DNA of 64,000 nucleotides. Origin: Thalassospira australica. Lineage in GTDB: Bacteria > Pseudomonadota > Alphaproteobacteria > Rhodospirillales > Thalassospiraceae. The translations under genes and the position numbers were made by a program. A model generated the notes under the pieces. It ran no database searches and was not told where the DNA came from. It worked only from the letters and a program-made list of their open reading frames with translations. The stretch lies in the NCBI RefSeq assembly GCF_000763295.1, contig NZ_JRJE01000008.1:104958-168957 (forward strand). Reading direction: 5' to 3'. Within the stretch, counting starts at the first letter, position 1; each line of letters starts with the position of its first letter. Shown here one piece after another: positions 36,202 through 46,116 of this stretch.

Positions 36202-36236
36202 AAAAAAGGGGCGCAGTCGGTGAACTGCGCCCCTTT
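36202..36236. terminator. Terminator between csaA-like gene and fpr
   Basis: GGGGCGCAG / CTGCGCCCC with A6 on the left (T6 for the minus strand) and TTT on the right; stronger for fpr. Confidence 0.85.
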
Positions 36237-36257
36237 CGGATGTCTTTACGTCGGTGA

Positions 36258-37034
36258 TTATTTCTCGACGAACGCCTTTTCGATCACGAAGTGACCCGGC
36301 TCGTTCATATTGCCTTCCTTGCCACCCCAGTCGATCAGGAACTGGCGGGTATCGGCAATCATCTCCGGGTTGCCGCACAGCATGAACCGGTCATTCTCAA
36401 GACTGGGTTCAGGCAAACCAAGATCGGAATACAGCTTGCCCGACTTCATCAGCTCCGTGATGCGGCCCTGATTTTTGAATTCCTCACGGGTCACGGTCGG
36501 ATAATACAGAAGCTTGTTCTGCACATCCTCGCCAAAGAATTCGTTGTTGGGCAATTCGCTGTGAATGAATTCCTGATAGGCCAACTCACGCACTTCGCGG
36601 CAGCCATGAACAAGAATGACCTTGTCATAACGCTCATAGGTCTCGTAATCGCGAATCACGCTCATGAACGGGGCAAGGCCGGTACCGGTCGACAGCAGCC
36701 ACAGGTTCTTGCCCGGCAGCAGGTTGTCATGGATCAGCGTACCTGTCGGCTTGCGCCCGACCAAAATCTTGTCACCAACTTCGATGTGCTGCAAACGTGA
36801 TGTCAGCGGACCGTTCGGCACCTTGATCGAGAAGAATTCAAGTTCTTCGTCATAGTTTGCACTGACCATCGAATAGGCGCGCAAAAGCGGCTTGCCTTCA
36901 ACTTCGAGGCCGATCATCGCAAACTGACCATTGATGAATCGGAAGCCCGGATCACGGGTGGTTTTGAACGTGAAGAGGGTGTCAGTCCAATGATGAACAT
37001 AGGTGACGGTTTCTTCATTTAAATTGCTGGCCAT
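36258..37034 (-). CDS. fpr: Ferredoxin-NADP reductase
   Basis: 258 residues, bacterial subclass FNR. FAD-binding motif RAYSMVSA, the phosphate region and NADP motif STGTGLAPFMS are present, with the C-terminal aromatic FVIEKAFVEK of the subclass. It passes electrons between NADPH and ferredoxin or flavodoxin. A strong promoter lies 83 bp upstream of the start. Confidence 0.94.
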   Translation of the reverse strand: MASNLNEETVTYVHHWTDTLFTFKTTRDPGFRFINGQFAMIGLEVEGKPLLRAYSMVSANYDEELEFFSIKVPNGPLTSRLQHIEVGDKILVGRKPTGTLIHDNLLPGKNLWLLSTGTGLAPFMSVIRDYETYERYDKVILVHGCREVRELAYQEFIHSELPNNEFFGEDVQNKLLYYPTVTREEFKNQGRITELMKSGKLYSDLGLPEPSLENDRFMLCGNPEMIADTRQFLIDWGGKEGNMNEPGHFVIEKAFVEK

Positions 37035-37093
37035 AACGCTACATCAATCCGTTTCGTCTGTCTGTGTGTGGAACCGTGGCGGGAAACACGGAG

Positions 37094-37122
37094 TATATAT
37101 CCCGGCACGCATTCCATGCCAA
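37094..37122 (-). promoter_or_regulatory. Promoter of fpr
   Basis: On the minus strand TTGGCA, a 17-bp spacer and TATATA. Confidence 0.7.
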
Positions 37123-37193
37123 GTTGTCGCGATTTAACATCAACCTGACGTATATCGCAAGGAAACAATCAAAATTTATTGTCAATTTGTGTT

Positions 37194-37215
37194 AATTACA
37201 TAATTTTATGTAATT
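37194..37215. promoter_or_regulatory. AT-rich palindrome upstream of fpr
   Basis: AATTACATA-N4-TATGTAATT in the 434-bp gap between fpr and the nitroreductase gene. It may be an operator for either gene; the regulator is unknown. Confidence 0.4.
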
Positions 37216-37318
37216 TTTGTGTGAAATAAAGCATATGCCAAAATCGCCAAACGCAATACTCACAGCTGATCGAACCGGGCCACACCCTTGATACAGCCCA
37301 GACCACATTCAAACAATG

Positions 37319-37411
37319 ACACATCTCAATGCGCTGATATGCAGCAGGTTGCACTCCAGCAAAGCGTTTGATGTGGCGTGCTTTTATCGGGCTTTCTTCC
37401 TTGCTGGACAT
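37319..37411 (-). pseudogene. Possible remnant of an AraC-family regulator
   Basis: A minus-strand frame contains KARHIKRFAGVQPAAYQRI, close to the last helix of AraC/XylS DNA-binding domains (RxFKRFAGVTPAAYRR). The preceding helix-turn-helix is absent and the frame runs on into unrelated sequence, so only a degraded tail can be argued. Chance similarity is possible. No other gene is supported between 37035 and 37468. Confidence 0.25.
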
Positions 37412-37468
37412 CTGCCTGCCTCTTAAGATCGCCGGACAACGACAAAAAACCAGACATCAGGAAACGCC

Positions 37469-38164
37469 ATGTCCTCGCCCAAACAACTGACCACCGATTT
37501 CCAGCCCATTCCTCTGCCCCACTATCAGGAACATCCCGTGGCGGAAATGCGCGCCCGCGCACAGGCCTTTTACGATGACATCAAAACACGTCATACCGTC
37601 CGTGATTTCTCTGACCGTCCGGTGCCACGCGACATCATCGAAACCTGCATTCGCGCGGCTGGCACGGCCCCGAACGGCGCAAACCATCAACCATGGCATT
37701 TTTCTGCAATCAGCGACCCGGCGATGAAAACCAAAATCCGTCAGGCAGCAGAAGAAGAAGAACGCGCCTTTTACGAAGGCCGGGCCGGTGAAGAATGGCT
37801 CGAAGCCTTAAAACCGCTTGGTACTGATGACAGCAAACCGTTTCTCGAAACAGCACCTTGGCTAATCTGTATTTTTGGCGAACGCAAAAGCACATCGGCC
37901 GACGGCAAGCTGCGCAAGAACTATTACGTGCCCGAATCCGTCTCGATCGCGACGGGCTTTCTGATAGCCGCCCTGCACCGTGCCGGTCTGGCAACCCTGA
38001 CCCATACACCAAACCCCATGAGCTTCCTGACCGACCTGTGTGGCCGCCCGGATCATAACAAGCCCTATATCCTGCTGGTGACCGGCTACCCGGCCCCGGA
38101 TGCCACCATCCCGGCCCACGCGACCGAGAAAAAGGACCTGTCAGAAATCGCGACGTTTTTCTAA
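37469..38164 (+). CDS. Nitroreductase-family flavoprotein
   Basis: 231 residues. [40 protein letters not shown] is the FMN-binding N-terminal region, with the Arg pair typical of the family. FMTN- and NAD(P)H-dependent reduction of nitro or quinone compounds is expected; the iodotyrosine-deiodinase-like branch (RSPNGAN motif form) is the nearest recalled relative, so dehalogenation is also possible. It stands alone before a terminator. Confidence 0.88.
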   Translation: MSSPKQLTTDFQPIPLPHYQEHPVAEMRARAQAFYDDIKTRHTVRDFSDRPVPRDIIETCIRAAGTAPNGANHQPWHFSAISDPAMKTKIRQAAEEEERAFYEGRAGEEWLEALKPLGTDDSKPFLETAPWLICIFGERKSTSADGKLRKNYYVPESVSIATGFLIAALHRAGLATLTHTPNPMSFLTDLCGRPDHNKPYILLVTGYPAPDATIPAHATEKKDLSEIATFF

Positions 38165-38188
38165 GCCAAGATCACTTTGCTCTATCGA

Positions 38189-38217
38189 AAAAGGCCCTGC
38201 AAATTGCGGGGCCTTTT
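38189..38217. terminator. Terminator between nitroreductase and kinase genes
   Basis: AAAAGGCCC and GGGCCTTTT arms around a small GCA/TGC stem; usable in both directions. Confidence 0.75.
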
Positions 38218-38243
38218 CATTTTTCGGATCAGGTTGGCTTGGC

Positions 38244-39578
38244 TTAATGCCCGATCGGCAAAACCAGACGCACACGAAGCCCACCGCCCGGCGCATCTTC
38301 AAGCAAGACATCCCCACCATGACCGCGCGCTGAGTCACGCGCAATCGTCATGCCAAGCCCGACACCGCCGGTCGCCTGATTGCGTGACTCTTCAAGGCGG
38401 AAAAACGGCTTGAAGACTTCTTCGCGTTTGTCGGCAGGAATGCCCGGCCCATCATCATCAAAGACGATCTCGTAATCCTGTTCCCGACGCCCTGCACGCA
38501 CCGACAGATTATTGGCATAGCGCCCGGCGTTGGACATGATGTTTGAAATGCAGCGCCGCAACGATTGGGCGCGCAGTTCCATTTCAAGACTGTCTTCAAT
38601 ATGAAGATCAATCTGCTGGCCGTCGCGCAAGGCTTCGCCGACCTGATCGGTCAGCAGCTTGCCGATGTCGGTCGGAACGGCTTTTTCGCCTTCTTCACCG
38701 CGTGCGAATGCCAGATAGGCATCCACCATGCGTTCCATATCAATCACATCCTGCTTTAAGGCATCGACGCCCGGCGATGATTGCTGCATCGCCAATTCAA
38801 GCTTCATGCGCGTCAAAGGTGTTCGCAAATCGTGCGATACCCCGGCCAGCAATGCAGTACGTTGCGAAAGATGCCGCCCGATGCGATCACGCATCGACAG
38901 GAACGATGTGGCCGCCATGCGCACCTCAGCAGCCCCTTCGGGCTTAAAGCTTTCAACATCCACTCCGCGTCCGAACTGATCGGCTGCCTTGGCAAGACGC
39001 CTGATCGGGCGCACCTGATTGCGCATAAAGATCACGGCAACGCCATACAGAATCAGGGCCGACCCGGCGATCCACATAAAGAAGATGTATGTCGTCGAAT
39101 TATAAAGACGCTTGCGCGGCGCGATCATGGAAATCACGCCCTGTTTGAGCTGCACGCGAATTTCAAGCTGACGATCATCAAGCCCCAGATCAAAGAAGAA
39201 CGGGCGCTCCAGGCGTTCATCAAGCGCGACAAACAGTTCTTCGGACACCAGACCAAACGGGGGTTCGGTGATCTGACGCTCAAGAATGGCATCCGGTTCA
39301 TAAACGATATCAAGCTGCAGTCGGGTCCGTGCCGAATTCTGCAGCCAGCTATAATCTGTTTCGTTGGGATATTGCTCAAGATAATCGATGACAAAGGCCA
39401 CATCCCCTGCCAGTCCGCGGCTGAGTTGCCGGGCCACCGTATCCCAGTGACGTTCAAAGAAGATCAGGACAGTGACGATCTGCAACAGCAGCATCGGCGT
39501 CATCAGAATCAGAAGCGACCGGCCCAAAAGCCCCGTCGGCATCAGTTTCTTGAACCATCCGTTTTGTTCGCTACCCAC
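38244..39578 (-). CDS. EnvZ-like sensor histidine kinase
   Basis: 444 residues. Two membrane spans (about 18-41 and 163-185) flank a periplasmic domain of about 120 residues; then HAMP (RPIRRLAKAADQFGRG), the dimerisation helix with His249 in GVSHDLRTPLTRMK, and the ATPase boxes NAGRYA, DDGPGIP and GVGLGM. It should phosphorylate the response regulator encoded 51 bp upstream. The signal is unknown. Together with the MarR gene beyond, the cluster matches the petP-petR region of other alphaproteobacteria. Confidence 0.92.
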   Translation of the reverse strand: MGSEQNGWFKKLMPTGLLGRSLLILMTPMLLLQIVTVLIFFERHWDTVARQLSRGLAGDVAFVIDYLEQYPNETDYSWLQNSARTRLQLDIVYEPDAILERQITEPPFGLVSEELFVALDERLERPFFFDLGLDDRQLEIRVQLKQGVISMIAPRKRLYNSTTYIFFMWIAGSALILYGVAVIFMRNQVRPIRRLAKAADQFGRGVDVESFKPEGAAEVRMAATSFLSMRDRIGRHLSQRTALLAGVSHDLRTPLTRMKLELAMQQSSPGVDALKQDVIDMERMVDAYLAFARGEEGEKAVPTDIGKLLTDQVGEALRDGQQIDLHIEDSLEMELRAQSLRRCISNIMSNAGRYANNLSVRAGRREQDYEIVFDDDGPGIPADKREEVFKPFFRLEESRNQATGGVGLGMTIARDSARGHGGDVLLEDAPGGGLRVRLVLPIGH

Positions 39579-39629
39579 GTTGCTTAATCCCTGTCCGTTG
39601 TCATCGCCGGTTACTGATGGTCGTCACGT

Positions 39630-40358
39630 TCAGTCCGTATACAGGACATAGCCCCGACCACGCACTGTCTGCAAGTATCTTGGTTGCTTGGGATCATCTT
39701 CAAATTTTCGGCGCAGACGGGTGACCTGCACATCAATGCTGCGTGACGTGGTGCCATCAACGGCATTGCCCCCCATCATCGCCTGAAGATCTTCGCGCGA
39801 CGTTGTCTGTCCCGTGCGCTTCACCAACGCAGATAACAGGGCCTGTTCGGCGGTAGTCAAATAGATATGCTCATCTCCGCGCTGCAAGATCATTCTTGCG
39901 GTATCAAAGCTGTACTGCCCAAAGGTTACATTGCTGTCGGTATCATCAGATGACGGGGTCTCTTCCACATCGGGCAGCTCCCCATACCGGCGCAGGATGG
40001 CTTCAATCCGAAGCACCAGTTCGCGGGGTTCAAACGGCTTTGCCAGATAATCATCAACGCCTGCTTCGAGTCCGGCGATGCGGTCTTCGGTTTCCGTAAG
40101 TGCTGTGAGCAGCAGGATCGGGACCCTTGATCCGTTTTCGCGCAGGTCACGCGCAAGATCGACGCCCTTTTCACCGGGCATCAAAACATCAAGCACGATC
40201 AAATCAAACTGCAATCCGGCAAGACTTGAACGGGCTTCAAGCGCATTACACGCCGCAGACACGCTAAAACCGTTCTCACCGAGATAGCGGGTCAGCAGAT
40301 CACGCAATCGGTCGTCATCATCGACCACAAGCACATGTGGCTGATCAGCACCGGCCAT
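39630..40358 (-). CDS. petR: OmpR-family response regulator (PetR-like)
   Basis: 242 residues. The receiver domain has the acidic pocket VVDDDD, the phospho-acceptor Asp57 (FDLIVLD) and Lys in LAKPF; the C-terminal winged helix has RSIDVQVTRLRRKFEDDPKQPRYLQTVRGRGYV. In Rhodobacter capsulatus the petP-petR pair is needed for cytochrome bc1 production. Here it lies between a MarR-family PetP candidate and a kinase, and petABC is in the same window, which supports the symbol, but the assignment is by synteny. Confidence 0.85.
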   Translation of the reverse strand: MAGADQPHVLVVDDDDRLRDLLTRYLGENGFSVSAACNALEARSSLAGLQFDLIVLDVLMPGEKGVDLARDLRENGSRVPILLLTALTETEDRIAGLEAGVDDYLAKPFEPRELVLRIEAILRRYGELPDVEETPSSDDTDSNVTFGQYSFDTARMILQRGDEHIYLTTAEQALLSALVKRTGQTTSREDLQAMMGGNAVDGTTSRSIDVQVTRLRRKFEDDPKQPRYLQTVRGRGYVLYTD

Positions 40359-40504
40359 TGAAATTTCCTAAACCACCGAACTCAATTTGGACCCAAGCCA
40401 ATAATCTGGGCCCAAAATCTTTCAAAAGCGTAAGGACACGGGCGGCAAAATTATGGCATCGCAAGCGGTTGCGTTCCAAGCCCGCCCCCACCAATCGCCA
40501 CGTC

Positions 40505-41020
40505 CTAGCCCGCACGCCGGCGTTGCCCGCCCGGACCGTCGTCTTCGAACCGTTTGCGGTCTTTTTCTTCCATCATGCCCATCATGACCTTGCGGAAACC
40601 TTCGACCGATTCCGCCCCGGCCTCGCGGTAGGCCGCCGCAATCAGCGCACGTTGCTTTTCGGTCAGTTCCCGTTCAAGCGCCTCGCCCTTTTCGGTCAGG
40701 GTCAGCAACCGCTGACGCCGGTCCTGCACACCGGTTTTCTGCTCGATAAAGCCTTCGCGCACCAATTGGCCCAGAACACGTGACAGGGACTGTTTGGTGA
40801 TCTTGAGAATCGACAACAGGTCACTGACCGTAATGCCGGGGTTTCGGCTTACGAAATAAATGACCCGATGGTGGGCGCGACCGAAATTATATTGCGCAAG
40901 CATCTGGTCCGCGACCTCGGTGAAATCGCGGTAGGCATAGAACAGCAATTCAATGCCTTGTCTAAGCTCTTCTTCCCGCAGGAAAAGCGGATTGACCTTG
41001 CGTGTAGAGATATCTGCCAT
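40505..41020 (-). CDS. petP: MarR-family regulator (PetP-like)
   Basis: 171 residues. The winged helix is clear: ISVSDLLSILKITKQSLSRVLGQLVREGFIEQKTG, followed by DRRQRLLTLTEKG. It starts an apparent minus-strand cluster with the petR-like gene and the kinase. It is divergent from ilvE; the 113-bp gap carries TGTCA-N7-TGACA (41033-41049) with TTGACA at its right arm. PetP is named from the conserved neighbourhood only. Confidence 0.8.
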   Translation of the reverse strand: MADISTRKVNPLFLREEELRQGIELLFYAYRDFTEVADQMLAQYNFGRAHHRVIYFVSRNPGITVSDLLSILKITKQSLSRVLGQLVREGFIEQKTGVQDRRQRLLTLTEKGEALERELTEKQRALIAAAYREAGAESVEGFRKVMMGMMEEKDRKRFEDDGPGGQRRRAG

Positions 41021-41032
41021 GCTTATCCGTTA

Positions 41033-41049
41033 TGTCAGTTTTGTTGACA
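41033..41049. promoter_or_regulatory. Inverted repeat in petP-ilvE gap
   Basis: TGTCA-N7-TGACA. The right arm overlaps TTGACA (41044-41049), a possible -35 for ilvE, so it could be a MarR-type operator. Confidence 0.45.
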
Positions 41050-41133
41050 CATTAATCTATGAATGTTACCCCGACCAGACAAATAAGGACATAAAGTTAC
41101 GTCCCGGAACGTTCTTGAAATGGAATTTGGCAA

Positions 41134-42030
41134 ATGACGACTCCAACCTTTGATAACCGCGATGGTTATATCTGGTATAATGGTGAACTTAAACCATGGC
41201 GTGAAAGCACTTTGCATGTGCTGAGCCATGCTGTCCATTATGGTAGCGCGGTGTTTGAAGGCGAACGTTCCTATAACGGCAAGGTTTTCAAGCTGGCCGA
41301 ACATGGTGAACGCCTGATCAAGTCCGGCGAGATCCTTGATATGGAAATTCCCTATAGTGCTGCCGAACTTGACGATGCCGTCATCGAAACGCTTGCAGCC
41401 AACAACATCAACGAAGGCTATGTTCGCCGCATTGCCTGGCGCGGCAGTGAAATGATGGGTGTTTCCGCCCAGACCACGCGCATCAATGTCGCAATTGCCT
41501 GCTGGGAATGGCCAAGCTATTTCGCACCGGAAGAACGCCTCAAGGGCATTCGTCTTGATCTGTCGAAATGGGCCCGCCCGGCACCGAACACGGCCCCGAC
41601 CAATGCCAAGGCATCCGGTCTTTACATGATCTGCACCCTGTCCAAGCACGAAGCCGAACGCAAAGGTTACGCCGATGCGCTGATGCTTGATTACCGCGGC
41701 CAGGTTGCCGAGGCGACCGGTGCGAACGTGTTCTTTATCAAGGATGGTCAGATCCACACACCGACCCCGGACTGTTTCCTCGATGGCATCACGCGCCGCA
41801 CGGTGATTGGCCTTGCCAAGGCGCGCGGCTATGACGTGATCGAACGTGCGATCATGCCCGAAGAAATGGCCGATTTCGAAGAATGCTTCCTGACCGGCAC
41901 AGCTGCGGAAGTTACCCCGGTGGCTGAAATTGGTCCATATACCTTCGCGCCTGGCGAGGTCTGCAAGGCCATGATGGAAGATTACATGGCGCTGGTGCGC
42001 GGCGAAAAAGCGGCTGTCGCGGCAGAGTAG
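41134..42030 (+). CDS. ilvE: Branched-chain amino acid aminotransferase
   Basis: 298 residues, fold type IV. HVLSHAVHYGSAVFEGER is the classic N-terminal region; Lys159 in NAKASGLY is the PLP lysine (E. coli Lys160); QVAEATGANVFFIKDG and DGITRRTVI follow. It makes and degrades Leu, Ile and Val. It is divergent from the MarR gene. A terminator follows directly. Confidence 0.95.
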   Translation: MTTPTFDNRDGYIWYNGELKPWRESTLHVLSHAVHYGSAVFEGERSYNGKVFKLAEHGERLIKSGEILDMEIPYSAAELDDAVIETLAANNINEGYVRRIAWRGSEMMGVSAQTTRINVAIACWEWPSYFAPEERLKGIRLDLSKWARPAPNTAPTNAKASGLYMICTLSKHEAERKGYADALMLDYRGQVAEATGANVFFIKDGQIHTPTPDCFLDGITRRTVIGLAKARGYDVIERAIMPEEMADFEECFLTGTAAEVTPVAEIGPYTFAPGEVCKAMMEDYMALVRGEKAAVAAE

Positions 42031-42081
42031 CTATTTGACAATTTTTTTGAATAATCCGTGCGATTATTCAATTTCATTAAA

Positions 42082-42118
42082 AACACCCCGGCCAGATCAG
42101 GCCGGGGTGTTTTTCTTT
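42082..42118 (+). terminator. Terminator of ilvE
   Basis: AACACCCCGGCC / GGCCGGGGTGTT followed by TTTCTTT. Confidence 0.85.
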
Positions 42119-42223
42119 GATTTTGTCTTGGGGCACTTTTTTCACCCGCCAAGGATGAAATCTGGCGCATGCATCCTCACATCATGGTAGCAGCACAAAA
42201 AACAACCCAAACCGGAACGCCAC

Positions 42224-43183
42224 ATGAACCATAGGATGGGTTCCTACGTTACCGTTACCATCAGCAGAACCAGCCCCCATACTGTTCTGACAATGACCCT
42301 GTTGTTTGTGCTTGTTGCTTTGGGCGCGGGGGCCGCAAATGCAGCAGACCCGATCGACATTCGCTTCCCTGTACGCGAAAGCGAACTGGACGCGGTTTTG
42401 TCCTGCCAGAATGACAGCAATCCGGATTGCCGATCCTGCCTTGCCAACCAAGGCAGCAACATTTCACTTGCACTGTATTCCATCCTGCAGAAATCCCTGA
42501 CGGTCGGGGGGCTTGCCGCCAATGTGCAGGTCGTGCGGTCGCCCAACTCCGAACGCAGTCGCATGCTGGTCAGCAATGGCCTTGCCGACATCAAATCGGA
42601 CTGGGACTTCAATATCGACGCAAATCCTTCGGTACTGAAATCCGCACCGTTCCTGCGCAGAGGAAAAGTCGAGAAAGGCATCTATGTCAGTCGTGACACA
42701 TTCGCGCGCAGCAGCGATACCCCCATTACCAATGTCCATCAGATGCGTGCAGTATCCATCCGAAACTGGCGGCTGGATTGGGAAGTGCTTGAAAAACTTG
42801 CCCCAAGAAGCCTGACCAGTGCAGCAACCATCGAACAAATCTATGCCTTGATCAATGCAGGCCGGGCAGACTTCACCTTGCTTGAGTTTTCGGCCAACGG
42901 GCCCGATATGGTGCGTAACTATCGCGACATCCGGCTTTTCCCAATGCCAGGCGTCAAGGTGATCCTGCCAGCCAGCCAGCATTTCATGATTTCGCGCGAT
43001 ATCCCTGATGTGCAAAAGGTCATCGCCGCGCTAAATACCGGCATAGAAAAGCTGCATACCAACGGCTTTATTTACCAATGCCTGGTCAATAGCGGCGTCA
43101 TCAATGAACAGGTCAAGGACTGGACGGCTCTTAATCCGCTTGCGGCGTCAATCGACGGGGAAGGCGTAAACGCGACCCAATAA
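42224..43183 (+). CDS. Periplasmic solute-binding-like protein
   Basis: 319 residues. A long N-terminus leads to a signal peptide core LLFVLVALGAGAANA with cleavage after NAA/ADP. The mature part has the type 2 periplasmic-binding layout (LVSNGLADIKSDWDF, VSIRNWRLDWEVLEKLAPRSL, YALINAGRADFTLLEF). Cysteines at CQNDSNPDCRSC suggest a disulfide-linked loop. There is no ABC permease or sensor gene beside it, so it may be an orphan binding protein. The start could be ATG 42236 instead. Ligand unknown. Confidence 0.7.
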   Translation: MNHRMGSYVTVTISRTSPHTVLTMTLLFVLVALGAGAANAADPIDIRFPVRESELDAVLSCQNDSNPDCRSCLANQGSNISLALYSILQKSLTVGGLAANVQVVRSPNSERSRMLVSNGLADIKSDWDFNIDANPSVLKSAPFLRRGKVEKGIYVSRDTFARSSDTPITNVHQMRAVSIRNWRLDWEVLEKLAPRSLTSAATIEQIYALINAGRADFTLLEFSANGPDMVRNYRDIRLFPMPGVKVILPASQHFMISRDIPDVQKVIAALNTGIEKLHTNGFIYQCLVNSGVINEQVKDWTALNPLAASIDGEGVNATQ

Positions 43184-43370
43184 TCGCCGCGTCACTGGCG
43201 CAGCAACAGCCACAAGCACAGACGCGGTTTCGGGAAAACCCACACGCCTTTGCAGGGCCTTATCTAAATAGTATGAGGATTGAAACGCGCCTTTCGCAGG
43301 CCGTTCATGTCGTCGGATGAGTTGAAGCTGCGCCGGCCAGCCGTCCCACATGGCTGACCGACGCGGCTTC

Positions 43371-44897
43371 TTACTCCCCTCGCGGGAAGCGCTGTTTTTC
43401 TTCAACCTCGTTGAGATCCATGTGATTGCGCATATAGCGCTCAGACGCCTTTTGCAGCGGCTGGTAATCCCATGGGAAGTACGACCCGTTGCGCAGTGAT
43501 TCATAGACAATCCAGCGCCGCGCCTGACTTTCACGAATGGCAGCATCAAACGCGTCCAAGTCCCAGCGCGCAGCACGCTGCGTGCGAAAGGCTTCAAGCT
43601 GATCGGCACAGGCCGGATCGGTTGCCAGATTGGTCAGTTCATCCGGGTCCGCGTCCAGATCAAAAAGCTGTTCGGGATCAAGCGTGCAATAGGTGTATTT
43701 CCACTTGCCTTCGCGAATGCAAACCAGCGGGGCATAGGATCCCTCGGCGGCATATTCCATCAGGACCGGCTCAGAACGTGGCTTGCCATCCAGCATCGAA
43801 CAGAGCGACACGCCATCGGTCCATGGCTGCACCTCGTCCATGGAAATGCCAGCGAGATCGGCCACGGTCGGGGTGACATCAAGGCTTGAAACCGGATCGG
43901 TATAAAGGCCCGGCGCAATCCCCGGCCCGGCCATCATCAAGGGCACGCGGGCCGAACCTTCGAAGAAGCTCATTTTAAACCACAGGCCGCGTTCACCCAG
44001 CATATCGCCATGGTCGGAAACAAAGATAATGATGGTGTTATCAAGCTGCCGGGTGGTTTCAAGCACCTCAAGAATCTGACCGACCTTTTCATCAATATAG
44101 GAAATATTGGCAAAATAGGCCTGACGCGAACGACGGACATTTTCATCGGTGATGTCAAAGGCCGTATGGTCGCTTGCTTCCATCAGGCGTTTTGAATGCG
44201 GGTCCTGATCATCAAACTCAAACGGTGCGACCCTGGGGGCAAGTTCAGGGCAGTCTTCATACAGATCCCAGAATTTCTTGCGCGCCACATATGGATCGTG
44301 CGGATGGGTAAAGCTGACCGTCAAACACCACGGACGGTCATCATGGCCGCGTGACAGGTCATAAAGCTTGTGGGTCGCGTTATAGGCAACCTCGTCGTCA
44401 TATTCCATCTGATTGGAAATCTCGGCCACCCCGGCCCCGGTGACAGACCCCAGATTGTGATACCACCAGTCAATGCGTTCGCCCGGTTTGCGATAATCCG
44501 GGGTCCAGCCGAAATCAGCGGGATAAATATCGGTGGTCAGGCGTTCTTCAAACCCGTGCAACTGGTCAGGCCCGACAAAATGCATCTTGCCCGACAGACA
44601 AGTGTAATACCCCGCACGACGCAGATGATGCGCATAGGTCGGGATGTCAGAACTAAACTCGGCCGCGTTGTCATAAACCCGCGTGCGGTTGGGCAGTTGC
44701 CCCGCCATAAAAGACGCCCGTCCCGGCGCGCAAAGTGGTGAGCCTGTATAGCAATTGCGGAAACGCGCAGAACGTTCGGCGAGCTTGCGCAAATGCGGCG
44801 TATGCAAGAAATCGGCGGGACCATCCGGAAACAGCGTACCATTAAGCTGATCTGCCATCAGGATGAGGATATTGGGGGACGTCATTTGGTCATGCAC
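43371..44897 (-). CDS. betC: Choline-sulfatase
   Basis: 508 residues, type I sulfatase. CAPGR (Cys56-Arg60) is the formylglycine motif; ILMADQLNG, SGKMHFVG, SFTHPHDPYVARKKF and SDHGDMLGERGLW are BetC-typical. It hydrolyses choline-O-sulfate to choline and sulfate. The divergent LysR gene resembles the dedicated choline-sulfate regulator. betA and betB are absent from the window, so conversion of choline to glycine betaine would be encoded elsewhere. An internal Met5 is an alternative start. Confidence 0.93.
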   Translation of the reverse strand: MHDQMTSPNILILMADQLNGTLFPDGPADFLHTPHLRKLAERSARFRNCYTGSPLCAPGRASFMAGQLPNRTRVYDNAAEFSSDIPTYAHHLRRAGYYTCLSGKMHFVGPDQLHGFEERLTTDIYPADFGWTPDYRKPGERIDWWYHNLGSVTGAGVAEISNQMEYDDEVAYNATHKLYDLSRGHDDRPWCLTVSFTHPHDPYVARKKFWDLYEDCPELAPRVAPFEFDDQDPHSKRLMEASDHTAFDITDENVRRSRQAYFANISYIDEKVGQILEVLETTRQLDNTIIIFVSDHGDMLGERGLWFKMSFFEGSARVPLMMAGPGIAPGLYTDPVSSLDVTPTVADLAGISMDEVQPWTDGVSLCSMLDGKPRSEPVLMEYAAEGSYAPLVCIREGKWKYTYCTLDPEQLFDLDADPDELTNLATDPACADQLEAFRTQRAARWDLDAFDAAIRESQARRWIVYESLRNGSYFPWDYQPLQKASERYMRNHMDLNEVEEKQRFPRGE

Positions 44898-45125
44898 TCC
44901 TTCAAAGGATGCACCCCACCCGTCACCGCCGTTGCAGCATCAGCAAAGGAACATCCCGTGGTCTTTTTGCGCGGATCAACTCAAGTGCGGCCCGCCCCTT
45001 TTTGGTGTTTTTATTAGGGACGTATTGTTATTCCGCTTGACGTTGAACGCGTGGCATACATTAAATTCATAAATCAAACTCCAAAGAAACCCGGTGTTTT
45101 TTAATCAACTCCATAAAGAATTTTT

Positions 45126-46013
45126 ATGATGCAAAGACCGCTGGACATTGGTTGGCTGAGAATTTTTGAAGCGGTCGGACGGCTTGGCAGTTTGACGCGG
45201 GCGGCCAATGAACTTGGCCTGAGCCAACCTGCCGTGACCTATCAGATCAAGCGGGTCGAAGATCAGTTGGGGGTATCGCTGTTACATCGCTCGCAAAGTG
45301 GCAGTCGATTAAGTGACGCCGGTGAGATTTTGTTTGAAGCGGTTCAGGCCAGTGTCGAGGGTATCGACAAAGCCGTGCGCGATACCCGACGCACCACACA
45401 GGATCATGCCGTTCGGATTTTTACCGATTTCGGGTTTGCCGCATTCTGGCTGATGCCCCGTGTTACGGGCTTCAGGCGGCTTCATCCCGAGGCGGAAGTC
45501 CATATCATCGCATCGCAAAGCCTTGATGATGCGATGGCACGCGAAACCGATGCGGCCATGCTGTTCGGGGCGGCCGACGATTTCCCCGAGACTGCAAAGC
45601 TTCTGATCCCAGAGCGCGTCGTGCCGGTCTGCACGCCGGGTTTTCTGGAACGGTTCGGGCCATTTGACAACCCGGAAGACTTTGCACGCGCGCCGTTACT
45701 GCATCTTGAAGTGGACGGAAAATCACGCTGGCTGACATGGGAAAACTGGCTTGCCGATCACGGGATTGACCGCAAACCGGCCCAAGGCGACCTTGGCCTG
45801 AATACATATGGCTTTGTCATTCAGGCGGCCCTTGCCGAACAGGGGGTTGCGTTAGGCTGGCGGGGGTTGGTCGACCATCACCTTGAACAAGGATCGCTCG
45901 TGGCAATTGGACCGGAAGTCTCGCGCAGGGATCGGGGATACTGGGTTGTTCCCAGCCCGGCAGTCAGCACGACAACCACGACGCTTTTGAACTGGTTGAT
46001 CAACGAGACCTGA
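45126..46013 (+). CDS. LysR-type regulator of choline-sulfate use
   Basis: 295 residues. The N-terminal HTH (WLRIFEAVGRLGSLTRAANELGLSQPAVTYQIKRVE) and HRSQSGSRLSDAG resemble the choline-sulfate utilisation regulator family that is usually divergent from betC, as here. The 228-bp shared gap carries TTGACG with a 17-bp spaced ATTAAA. It probably activates betC in response to choline sulfate or choline. Confidence 0.85.
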   Translation: MMQRPLDIGWLRIFEAVGRLGSLTRAANELGLSQPAVTYQIKRVEDQLGVSLLHRSQSGSRLSDAGEILFEAVQASVEGIDKAVRDTRRTTQDHAVRIFTDFGFAAFWLMPRVTGFRRLHPEAEVHIIASQSLDDAMARETDAAMLFGAADDFPETAKLLIPERVVPVCTPGFLERFGPFDNPEDFARAPLLHLEVDGKSRWLTWENWLADHGIDRKPAQGDLGLNTYGFVIQAALAEQGVALGWRGLVDHHLEQGSLVAIGPEVSRRDRGYWVVPSPAVSTTTTTLLNWLINET

Positions 46014-46116
46014 GCACCTTGGGGCCAACGGCACCATAATTCTTTTGCTGCATCAAGGCGCAAAGGTCTTTTACACTGACCATTACACACGATTTCAATC
46101 GCATGGGGGAATTCTG

